This document shows, piece after piece, positions 1 to 6,042 of a stretch of DNA of 10,274 nucleotides (positions are counted from its first letter, which is position 1; every line of letters begins with the position of its first letter). The position numbers and the translations under genes are program-made. The notes under the pieces are model-generated. The model saw nothing but the letters and a program-made list of their open reading frames with translations. It did not search any database and was not told where the DNA came from. Source of the stretch: Methanoregula sp. (GTDB lineage Archaea; Halobacteriota; Methanomicrobia; Methanomicrobiales; Methanospirillaceae); assembly GCA_023228295.1 (NCBI GenBank), contig JALOBP010000097.1:1-10274 (forward strand), given 5' to 3'.

Positions 1-1
1 T

Positions 2-37
2 GCCAACATCGCAGACCTGCGTAAGGTAATCCAATGA
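2..37 (+). CDS. C-terminal end of an upstream gene, possibly the type IV filament assembly ATPase (ArlI/GspE family)
   Basis: Only the last eleven codons and a TGA stop are inside the window; they read ANIADLRKVIQ. The frame is open from base 2. Its TGA overlaps the ATG of the following gene in an ATGA arrangement, which is typical of co-translated subunits. In archaeal type IV filament loci the platform protein ArlJ normally follows the secretion ATPase ArlI, so that ATPase is the natural guess. Eleven residues contain no diagnostic motif, so the identity rests on context alone. Confidence 0.45.
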   Translation, partial: ANIADLRKVIQ

Positions 38-1965
38 TCGTACGGGACTATCTCCACCGGTGGGTCAGGAAAGACCCGGTAAGGTTCCATACCCTCCATG
101 CCGACCTGATCTCGTCCCGGAACGGGATGACGCTCGAACAGTATCTCTGGCGGGCAATCCGGGTTGCGTTCCTTTCCGGAATCCTGTTTGCGGTTGTCGG
201 TTACTTTGTTTATTCCTTCATTGCCTTTCAGGTCGTGACCGGAAAAGCCGGGATCTCGAATGTCTTCAATATCCATGTACCGGTCTCCCCCGGTACAATT
301 TTCCCGGCCTTCTACGTGCAGGCATTCGTGATCATTGCAGCTTTTATCATCGGCACCTATGCCGGCTATCTCCTGATGCTGAAGATACCCGGTATCGAGA
401 AAGGCAGCCGCAGCATCAAGATCAACCTGACCCTCCACAATGCCGTTGCCTACATGTACGCCATGCGCCGGGGTGGCGCCCAGCAGATGACGATCTTCCG
501 GTCCCTCTCGGACCGGGCAAATATCTATGGCGAAGTTGCGTTAGAGTTCCGCCAGATCGTCCGGGATGCGGATTTCTTCGGGTATGATGTGGTATCGGCG
601 ATCCGCCACCTCGGGGAGACCACACCCTCCGAGAAACTCAAGAGTTTCCTCGAAGACCTGCTCTCTGTCATCGAGAGCGGGGGTGACATGGCAGATTTTC
701 TCGGAACCCGGGTACGGCTGTACCAGGAAGAGGCGCGCTTTGAGCAGCGCCAGTTCTTAAACGTCCTTTCCATTGTTGCGGAATCGTATGTCACCCTCTT
801 TGTTGCCGGGCCGCTCTTTTTGATCATCATCATGGTTGTTATGGGTATGATGGGTGGATCTGCGGTACTCCAGCTCGCCCTGATAACCTATGCTGTCATG
901 CCTATTGGCTCCCTTGTCTTCATTCTCCTTATCGATCTCATCTCTATCAAGGCGGAGCGGACGGAGCGGTACGTCAAGACGAAGTGGCTCCATACCTATT
1001 CCGATGTACGGATTCAGCGCCGGCCCAACGAGGAACACCTGTTTGAACAACTGAAGCAGTACGACCACGTGCGTGTTATCCTCTACTACATCAAACACCC
1101 GCTGGATAGTTTTGTCAGAAACGTGAACCACACCCTCTATATCACAATCCCTGTCGCAATCATCTATATCCTCATGGTTCTCATGCGGGTGCCCCAGTAC
1201 CAGAATATTGAGACCTATATCGGTGTCGTGGATGACCATATTGTCATCGGGCTCCTTATCGTTATGATCCCCTATGCCCTCTTTTACGAGATCTGGTCCC
1301 GTAAAGTACTGGGCATCCAGGCACTCCTCCCGGACTTCCTGGAGCGGATGGCCGGCATCAATCAGGTCGGGCTTACCATTGCACAGGCGATTGCCATCAT
1401 GGTGAACACGAACCTCGGCCTGCTCAGTTACGAGATCCGGCGCATCAAACGCGACATGGACTGGGGTGCCAACTTCACCGAAGCCCTGATACGGTTCGAA
1501 GAGCGGGTCAGTACACCCACGATTGCCCGTACCGTTACCCTGATTACCAAGGCTAGTGAGATGAGCGGGCAGATCAATGAGGTGCTCACCATCGCTTCAA
1601 GCGATGCCAAGATGAGCGAGATCTTAAAGCGGGAGCGTCTCGCTGAGATGTTCATCTACACGGCAATCGTCTATCTCTCGTTCTTTGTTTTCTTATTTGT
1701 CGTCGCTGTCCTGACCACCCAGTTCCTGCCGGTACTTGCTGATGTATCCATGTCCGGCATCCCCCAGACCGGAGCATTGGCAGGTCTTGGATCGATACCC
1801 CTCGTGACATTTGGCAGGCTTCTCTACCATGCGTGCCTCGTCCAGGCTCTCTTCTCCGGCTTAATCGCCGGGCAGATGGGTGAATCCTCCGTTTCGGCAG
1901 GGGTCAAACATTCCTGCGTCCTGCTGGTCATCGCCCTTGTGACATTCAACTTTGTGCTAGTCTGA
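34..1965 (+). CDS. Archaellum/type IV pilus assembly platform protein (ArlJ/FlaJ-like, T2SSF family)
   Basis: This 643-residue integral membrane protein is predicted to be the platform on which an ArlI/GspE-type ATPase acts to insert or extrude pilin-like subunits. Hydrophobic helices are visible near residues 42-66, 90-116, 251-275, 281-305, 368-386, 402-421, 542-565, about 596-612 and 626-643. Two helical cytoplasmic blocks, about 133-250 and 436-540, look like a pair of T2SSF domains. The second has the FlaJ-like stretch DWGANFTEALIRFEERV, then TPTIARTVTLITKASEMSG and a basic turn before the next helix. ArlJ proteins are commonly nearer 550-600 residues, so this one is somewhat long. The start is fixed by the ATGA overlap with the preceding gene. 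No archaellin or pilin gene is in the window, so archaellum and other archaeal pilus (TadC-like) roles cannot be separated. The family is secure and the exact system is not. Confidence 0.85.
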   Translation: MIVRDYLHRWVRKDPVRFHTLHADLISSRNGMTLEQYLWRAIRVAFLSGILFAVVGYFVYSFIAFQVVTGKAGISNVFNIHVPVSPGTIFPAFYVQAFVIIAAFIIGTYAGYLLMLKIPGIEKGSRSIKINLTLHNAVAYMYAMRRGGAQQMTIFRSLSDRANIYGEVALEFRQIVRDADFFGYDVVSAIRHLGETTPSEKLKSFLEDLLSVIESGGDMADFLGTRVRLYQEEARFEQRQFLNVLSIVAESYVTLFVAGPLFLIIIMVVMGMMGGSAVLQLALITYAVMPIGSLVFILLIDLISIKAERTERYVKTKWLHTYSDVRIQRRPNEEHLFEQLKQYDHVRVILYYIKHPLDSFVRNVNHTLYITIPVAIIYILMVLMRVPQYQNIETYIGVVDDHIVIGLLIVMIPYALFYEIWSRKVLGIQALLPDFLERMAGINQVGLTIAQAIAIMVNTNLGLLSYEIRRIKRDMDWGANFTEALIRFEERVSTPTIARTVTLITKASEMSGQINEVLTIASSDAKMSEILKRERLAEMFIYTAIVYLSFFVFLFVVAVLTTQFLPVLADVSMSGIPQTGALAGLGSIPLVTFGRLLYHACLVQALFSGLIAGQMGESSVSAGVKHSCVLLVIALVTFNFVLV

Positions 1966-2004
1966 AGGTTTCCGGCTGCAGGAGGAAGTGGCACGTCAGA
2001 TAAC

Positions 2005-2014
2005 ATTAAATCTT
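2005..2014 (+). promoter_or_regulatory. Weak candidate TATA element upstream of the zinc-ribbon gene
   Basis: The 83-base gap after the platform protein contains the AT-rich stretch ATTAAATCTT. It lies about 40 bases before the ATG of the zinc-ribbon gene, so initiation about 25 bases downstream would still include that gene's Shine-Dalgarno site. The match to the archaeal TATA consensus is mediocre and there is no clear purine-rich BRE, so read-through from upstream is an alternative. Confidence 0.25.
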
Positions 2015-2034
2015 TACGATGAATATTTCGTTAT

Positions 2035-2041
2035 GAGGTGA
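2035..2041 (+). promoter_or_regulatory. Ribosome binding site GAGGTGA that fixes the zinc-ribbon start
   Basis: GAGGTGA matches the archaeal 16S anti-Shine-Dalgarno well and ends seven bases before the ATG at 2049. The in-frame ATG at 2019 runs into a TGA after five codons, so this site and the ATG at 2049 define the start of the small gene. Confidence 0.75.
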
Positions 2042-2048
2042 GCGAACG

Positions 2049-2213
2049 ATGTGTACTGTAGGTGGGGGCCCGTCAGGAGATCTCAATTTCGATGAACGGG
2101 TAAAGGCAAAGAAGTACCGCTGCAATGACTGCGAAGAAGAATTCTCCCATATCAACCCGAAGAAAAAACCCGTTTGTCCCAGCTGCGACTCGGACAATGT
2201 CAAAGAAATATGA
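2049..2213 (+). CDS. Small zinc-ribbon protein (54 aa)
   Basis: This short gene encodes a 54-residue protein with two CxxC knuckles. They are C25-N-D-C28 and C43-P-S-C46, separated by 14 residues, which is the four-cysteine geometry of a rubredoxin/zinc-ribbon fold that binds one structural zinc. The first 20 residues are a glycine-rich, probably flexible tail (GGGPSGDLNF) with an additional Cys2. The spacer between knuckles is Lys-rich (NPKKKP), which could suit nucleic-acid or protein contact, but no function can be assigned. A strong GAGGTGA site precedes the ATG. The stop codon overlaps the ATG of the next gene (ATGA), so the two are likely translationally coupled. Stand-alone zinc ribbons of this size are common in methanogens and often uncharacterised. 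Confidence 0.85.
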   Translation: MCTVGGGPSGDLNFDERVKAKKYRCNDCEEEFSHINPKKKPVCPSCDSDNVKEI

Positions 2214-2683
2214 TCTATCCTCTTGAAGGGGAGTTCCTGCTCATCAGGGGAACCCGTTCATTTTTACTGGTTACTCAGGCAGACGCCTGCTTTGCGCTCT
2301 GCATTGAAACCATGGAACAGGAATACTGCCAGACCCTGGAACCCCACGATCTGGTTGCGGCATCAGCACCGGAAGGTGGCCCCCTCGAACCGGCGGTCAT
2401 GCTGATCGAGTTTGTCCGGAAGTACCGCATGCCGGTCACGGTCCTGCCCCGGAACCATCCCGGGTCAAAACGCTTTTCGTATCTTGTATCAGCCGGGCCG
2501 GAAATCCATACCAGCTGCAACATCAGGCGCGGGACCCATCCCGAGCAGCACCTCATCTGCTCCCATGATGAACTGTCCGGGATGGTGCTGAAAGGAACGG
2601 CCCGCGGAGTGGAAATCCATCATCTGCCACAGGAAGTAACCGTCCTACGGCTCCGGTACTCCCTCACGGTTGATTCCCCGTGA
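2210..2683 (+). CDS. Conserved-looking hypothetical protein with a His/Cys-rich segment (157 aa)
   Basis: I do not recognise this family. The start chosen is the ATG at 2210, which overlaps the stop of the zinc-ribbon gene as ATGA; a TTG 12 codons upstream would lie inside that gene's knuckle region and is less likely. The 157-residue product has no clear signal peptide or membrane helix and looks like a soluble alpha/beta protein. The N-terminus is hydrophobic and strand-like (residues 9-32), with C27, C31 and C40. Residues 100-119 hold H100, C103, H110, H114, C117 and H119 (IHTSC, then THPEQHLICSH), a spacing that could bind a metal. A basic LPRNHPGSKRF stretch precedes it at 79-89. It might act with the neighbouring zinc ribbon, but this is only inferred from the overlap. 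Confidence 0.8.
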   Translation: MIYPLEGEFLLIRGTRSFLLVTQADACFALCIETMEQEYCQTLEPHDLVAASAPEGGPLEPAVMLIEFVRKYRMPVTVLPRNHPGSKRFSYLVSAGPEIHTSCNIRRGTHPEQHLICSHDELSGMVLKGTARGVEIHHLPQEVTVLRLRYSLTVDSP

Positions 2684-2686
2684 CTG

Positions 2687-2709
2687 GGGTGGTGGGCCGG
2701 CCACTTCCC
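2687..2709 (+). terminator. GC-rich hairpin after the hypothetical gene
   Basis: Four bases after the stop codon, GGGTGGTGG can pair with CCACTTCCC around the five-base loop GCCGG, with one T-T mismatch and one G-U pair. There is no adjacent T-run; the nearest T-rich stretch is about 45 bases away. It may stop or pause transcription from the upstream genes, stabilise a 3' end, or be incidental. The position between two transcription units is the main support. Confidence 0.35.
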
Positions 2710-2730
2710 GGAACCATATCCCATAGCCAT

Positions 2731-2749
2731 GAAATAACAATACATATAT
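2731..2749 (+). promoter_or_regulatory. Archaeal BRE/TATA promoter for the ATP synthase operon
   Basis: A purine-rich BRE-like GAAATAAC is followed directly by an AT-rich box, AATACATATAT, in the only sizeable AT-rich gap of the window. Initiation about 25 bases downstream would fall near 2770-2775, giving a leader of roughly 20 bases that includes the GAGGAGG ribosome site. This is the best promoter candidate in the window, and its placement before the first stalk gene fits a single operon promoter. Confidence 0.65.
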
Positions 2750-2793
2750 CCCAATTTTCCTAATTATTGTACTTGCCGTGAGAGGAGGGTTGG

Positions 2794-3123
2794 ATGAAGA
2801 CTGAGGTCCTAAGAGACATCAAAAAAGCTGAAGAAGAGTACCAGTCCACTATCAGCAAGGCTCAGGAAGAGAAGAAGCAACGACATTCTCAGGCCGAGCT
2901 TGAAGCTGATAACCTGGTATCCAAGGCGCAGAGCAATGCAGAACAATACAAAAAGCTGAAACTGGAAGAAGCACGGCACCAGGCGGCACTTAAGCACGCT
3001 GAAATCATAAAAAGTGGCAATCAGCGCGCAGCGACACTCAAAGTGAAAGGCGAACAGAACCTTTCAAATGCAGTGCAGCTGCTGGTTTTGCGGTTTAAGG
3101 AGCAGCTGCATGTTAAAGCCTAA
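2794..3123 (+). CDS. atpH: A-type ATP synthase subunit H (peripheral stalk)
   Basis: The 109-residue product is almost entirely a charged heptad-rich helix with no membrane segment, as expected for subunit H (AhaH, equivalent to eukaryotic V-ATPase G). It pairs with subunit E as a coiled coil to form the stator that holds A3B3 against membrane subunit I. Alternating Glu/Lys/Gln/Ala runs extend from residue 5 to about 85, and the last 20 residues (AVQLLVLRFKEQLHVKA) are more amphipathic. GAGGAGG ends five bases before the ATG, and the promoter at 2731-2749 lies just upstream. The gene overlaps the start of subunit I by 14 bases. H sequences are low in complexity, so the assignment rests strongly on being the first gene of an H-I-K-E-C-F-A-B order. 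Confidence 0.93.
   Translation: MKTEVLRDIKKAEEEYQSTISKAQEEKKQRHSQAELEADNLVSKAQSNAEQYKKLKLEEARHQAALKHAEIIKSGNQRAATLKVKGEQNLSNAVQLLVLRFKEQLHVKA
3097..3102 (+). promoter_or_regulatory. Ribosome binding site that decides the subunit I start
   Basis: AAGGAG inside the end of atpH ends seven bases before the ATG at 3110. This selects the start that gives MLKPKRMSRLL, which resembles the usual N-terminus of subunit I. An in-frame ATG at 3068 would add a cysteine-rich stretch read from inside atpH and has no such site. The ATG at 3128 also lacks a properly spaced site. Confidence 0.7.
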
Positions 3124-5092
3124 GCGGATGAGCCGGCTTCTCATCGCCGCCTCGCGGGACCAGATGGCCCCGGTTGTTGCGGAACTGTACCATCACAACC
3201 TGTTTCACATCGAGGAGTATGTCGATGTCGGAGCAGAAGGCTACGAGGGCTTTAAGATAGGTTCGCCTCTTTCAGGTGCAAGCGAAAAGTCCGCCGATCT
3301 CATCAAGATCCGGGCTATGACAAACGCCGTCTCCCTTAGCGCAGACGACGTAGATGCTGGACCGTCCTGTTCGCTGGAGTTGCAGATAAAGATCGAGCGG
3401 GAACTCCCGCTTCTCGAGCGGGAAGTCGAAGAGCTGACGGTCAGGCGCTCAAAACTCGACACCCGGGCAAAAGAACTCGAACAGAAGATTGCCGAGATCA
3501 CCCCGTTTTTAGACGTACCGGTTGACCTGAATCTGTATCACGGTTACAAGAGATTCACCACCATTGCCGGCTACGTTTCCCGCGAAATTGTCTTACCCGT
3601 ACCCTGTGAAATGCATTTTTCAAAGGGGAAAGAGAAGAATTTCCTCGTTGTGGTTTTCTCGACTGAGCAGAGGAGCGAAGTCGAAAAGGCTCTCCAGGAA
3701 GTTGGGTTCCAGTCGGTTCCCGTTCCGGACGAGTCCGGATCCCCAAAGGGCCGTATCGAGTTTTACAAGGGCGAGATCGCAGCCCTTAACAAGGAAATTG
3801 AGGGAATCAGCAAGCAACTCGAAAACGTGAGGCAGAAACACGCCAGTTTCCTAGTCGCCTGCGAAGAACTCTTAAAAGCAGAAGTTGAGCAGACCGAGGC
3901 CCCCCTGCGCTTCGCAACAACAAAACAGACGTTTGTTGCAGAAGGGTGGGTCCCGACTGATCAGGTCACGGCTGTGACAAACTCCCTCGTCCATGTGACC
4001 GAGGGGAAGATATTTGTCACGGCATTACCGACAGATCTTGAGCACGATTCGGTACCGGTAGAATACAACAACCCGGACTTTGCAAAACCAACGCAGGTGC
4101 TCATGGATGTCTATTCCAGGCCCGGTTACACGGAAATAGACCCGACACTGATGATCGCGATCGTTTTCCCGCTGTTCTTCGGGCTTATTGTCGGGGATGT
4201 CGGGTATGGGCTGATTTTCCTTGCCATGTCATTAGGACTCAGGAAATTCCTGAAAGGCGAGGCAGGCGAACAGTTACTTACCGTTCTCAGGAATGCCAGC
4301 ATATCGACCATCTTCTTTGGTATCATTTTCAGTGAATTTTTAGGATTCGCCATTCCCGGGTGGAATCCTGTCCTGTACTCCCGTCACCTCATGTCTGAGC
4401 ACGGGGGACATGGCCCGAACATCCCGGAACTGATGGTCCTTTCAATCTGGATTGGTATTGCACATCTGACGCTGGGCAGGCTCCTTGGAATGTACAACCA
4501 TGCAAAGCAGGACCACGGGCACCACCGCACCCTTGCCGTCATGGCTAACTTCGGCTGGCTTGCCGTGATGTGGGGTATCATCCTTGCCATCTGGTCATGT
4601 GCAGCAATTCCGCTGATGCCCAGTTTTACCGGGCTTCCGGTTCTTGCAATCGTTCCGGGTGTAGGGTTCGGTCTGAACCTTGCAACAATCATCGGTGGAA
4701 TACTGATTCTTGCCGGTATCATCTTCATTGCACGGGAGAATATCCTTGAAGTGATCGAGTTGCCCACGATCGTCTCCCATGTGCTCTCGTACGCCCGTCT
4801 TGTCGCAGTCGGTCTTTCGGGCGTCGCGATCGCAATGGTCGTGAACTACATGACCTTTGAGATGTTCATCAACCCGGCACTGGAGAACTTCACGCTTATC
4901 AGCATCGTGTTGATCCTTATCGGCCTGGGGATTTTCCTTTTCGGGCATCTCCTGAACATTGCATTGTGTATCCTGGGTGGCGGGCTCCACTCGATTCGTT
5001 TGCACTATGTCGAATTCTTCACCAAGTTCTACAAAGGTGGAGGCAAGAAGTACAATCCCTTTGGGATGAAACGCAGATTTACGGAGGAATAA
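3110..5092 (+). CDS. atpI: A-type ATP synthase membrane subunit I (subunit a)
   Basis: This 660-residue protein is the stator half of the membrane motor and forms the two half-channels through which ions reach the c-ring. Residues 1-340 form the soluble N-terminal arm, with coiled-coil-prone stretches near 88-130 and 215-260 that bridge to the E/H stalks. The C-terminal half is hydrophobic, with helices from about 345 to 630. Key motifs are visible. FPLFFGLIVGDVGYG ends at residue 367. The essential arginine is R563 in LSYARLVAVGLSG. A second conserved arginine, R630, sits in GLHSIRLHYVEFF near the C-terminus and corresponds to the second channel arginine of V-ATPase a subunits. The length is normal for the family. 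It overlaps atpH by 14 bases and is followed by the proteolipid gene after three bases. Confidence 0.97.
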   Translation: MLKPKRMSRLLIAASRDQMAPVVAELYHHNLFHIEEYVDVGAEGYEGFKIGSPLSGASEKSADLIKIRAMTNAVSLSADDVDAGPSCSLELQIKIERELPLLEREVEELTVRRSKLDTRAKELEQKIAEITPFLDVPVDLNLYHGYKRFTTIAGYVSREIVLPVPCEMHFSKGKEKNFLVVVFSTEQRSEVEKALQEVGFQSVPVPDESGSPKGRIEFYKGEIAALNKEIEGISKQLENVRQKHASFLVACEELLKAEVEQTEAPLRFATTKQTFVAEGWVPTDQVTAVTNSLVHVTEGKIFVTALPTDLEHDSVPVEYNNPDFAKPTQVLMDVYSRPGYTEIDPTLMIAIVFPLFFGLIVGDVGYGLIFLAMSLGLRKFLKGEAGEQLLTVLRNASISTIFFGIIFSEFLGFAIPGWNPVLYSRHLMSEHGGHGPNIPELMVLSIWIGIAHLTLGRLLGMYNHAKQDHGHHRTLAVMANFGWLAVMWGIILAIWSCAAIPLMPSFTGLPVLAIVPGVGFGLNLATIIGGILILAGIIFIARENILEVIELPTIVSHVLSYARLVAVGLSGVAIAMVVNYMTFEMFINPALENFTLISIVLILIGLGIFLFGHLLNIALCILGGGLHSIRLHYVEFFTKFYKGGGKKYNPFGMKRRFTEE

Positions 5093-5095
5093 ATT

Positions 5096-5368
5096 ATGGC
5101 AGCAGAAGCAGTTATCGCAGCAGTTGACGTTATGAGCATTGAACAGATCACCGCATCGCAGGTTGGAATGAAGGCAATCGGCGCAGGTCTTGCCGTCGGT
5201 CTCACCGGAATTGGTACCGGTGTTGCCGAGATGGGTATCGGCGCCGCTGCCGTCGGAGCAATCGCCGAGAACAAGGATTTCTTCGGTCTTGGCCTGCTCT
5301 TCACCGTTATCCCTGAAACGATCGTCATCTTCGGTCTTGTCGTCGGTCTCCTTCTGTTATTCTTATAA
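5096..5368 (+). CDS. atpK: A-type ATP synthase proteolipid subunit K (subunit c)
   Basis: The 90-residue protein is the ring-forming ion carrier. After about 24 polar N-terminal residues, a glycine-rich helix (about 26-57) and a second helix (about 62-90) form one hairpin, so this is a simple two-helix c subunit and not one of the duplicated forms known in some archaea. The ion-binding carboxylate is E74 in TVIPETIVIFG, in the second helix. The first helix carries E45 in TGVAEMG, at the place where Na+-binding F-type c subunits have Gln. GGAGG lies eight bases before the ATG, a strong independent site that fits the need for many copies per complex. The gene begins three bases after atpI and ends 11 bases before atpE. 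Confidence 0.97.
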   Translation: MAAEAVIAAVDVMSIEQITASQVGMKAIGAGLAVGLTGIGTGVAEMGIGAAAVGAIAENKDFFGLGLLFTVIPETIVIFGLVVGLLLLFL

Positions 5369-5379
5369 CGGAGCAGACA

Positions 5380-6030
5380 ATGGGATCAGTTGTAAAAGAA
5401 CAGGAAGTCTGCCCCAATTGCGGCCATGTTCACACCCCCGGGGATGCGAATATTGGCCTTGAGAAGCTTGTCAAGGATATCCGGGAGAAGGCAAAGGCCG
5501 AGGTGGAGAAACTCCATGCCGACGCAAAAGCCGATTCGGACCAGATCCTTGCACAAGCAGGAAAGCGATCCGAGACGATCAAGCTTACGGCAGAAGAGGA
5601 GGTTGCCAAACAGGCCTCCCATATCGTAAGCCAGGAAGTATCGGCAGCAAACCTGCTCGTCAAACGCGAGCTTCTCAACACACAAAAAGAGCTCCTCGAC
5701 CAGGTGTACGAGAACACCCGGAAAGAGATCGCCGCACTCCCTGACAGCTTCCACCGCGAAGCTATCAGGAAACTCCTCACCGAGGCCAAGAAAGAAGTTC
5801 CCGCCGGCAAGGTCTACTGCAACGCCCGCGATGTCGCCGCAGCAAAGGCAGTCATCGCTGAGAATGCAGAGTTTGCAAAATTTACAGTCGGAGAACCCGT
5901 CGATATCGATGGCGGAATCCTCGTTGAGGGTGAAGGGGCAGCATTGCAGATTGACTATAGCTACCGCACATTCCTTGCAAAGGTCTGGGAATCCGGGTTG
6001 AAAGATGCATCGGACATCCTGTTTGGATAA
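5380..6030 (+). CDS. atpE: A-type ATP synthase subunit E (peripheral stalk) with an N-terminal Cys/His extension
   Basis: The 216-residue product is the stator partner of subunit H. From residue 26 (GLEKLVKDIREKAKAEVEKL) it has the long charged helix typical of AtpE, running to about residue 120. A globular C-terminal domain (about 125-216) follows, with the family-like VDIDGGILVEGEGAALQIDYSYRTFL, read here as a hallmark of the head that binds A3B3. What is odd is the first 25 residues, which contain C11-P-N-C14-G-H16-V-H18. Archaeal AtpE proteins usually begin at about the GLE position. The start at 5380 has GGAG six bases upstream, and no ATG, GTG or TTG occurs in frame at the usual start, so the extension is probably real. 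An ATT codon at 5452 stands where the usual Met would be. Confidence 0.95.
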   Translation: MGSVVKEQEVCPNCGHVHTPGDANIGLEKLVKDIREKAKAEVEKLHADAKADSDQILAQAGKRSETIKLTAEEEVAKQASHIVSQEVSAANLLVKRELLNTQKELLDQVYENTRKEIAALPDSFHREAIRKLLTEAKKEVPAGKVYCNARDVAAAKAVIAENAEFAKFTVGEPVDIDGGILVEGEGAALQIDYSYRTFLAKVWESGLKDASDILFG

Positions 6031-6042
6031 GGGGGAGCACGT

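Noticed and set aside
757..1239. A 160-residue minus-strand open frame inside the platform protein gene
   Set aside because: It is His/Asp-rich because it is antisense to hydrophobic membrane-helix codons; there is no start-site support.
2174..2209. TTG start adding 12 residues to the 157-residue protein
   Set aside because: The ATG at 2210 in an ATGA overlap is the normal coupling arrangement, and the extra residues derive from the zinc-ribbon knuckle in another frame.
3068..3109. Upstream in-frame ATG extension of subunit I
   Set aside because: It would add 14 residues (MQCSCWFCGLRSSC) that are just atpH read in another frame, with no ribosome site; the ATG at 3110 has one.
3396..3411. 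Six-base inverted repeat AGCGGG/CCCGCT in atpI
   Set aside because: It falls in a Glu/Arg-rich coiled-coil coding segment and is explained by codon use; nothing suggests regulation.
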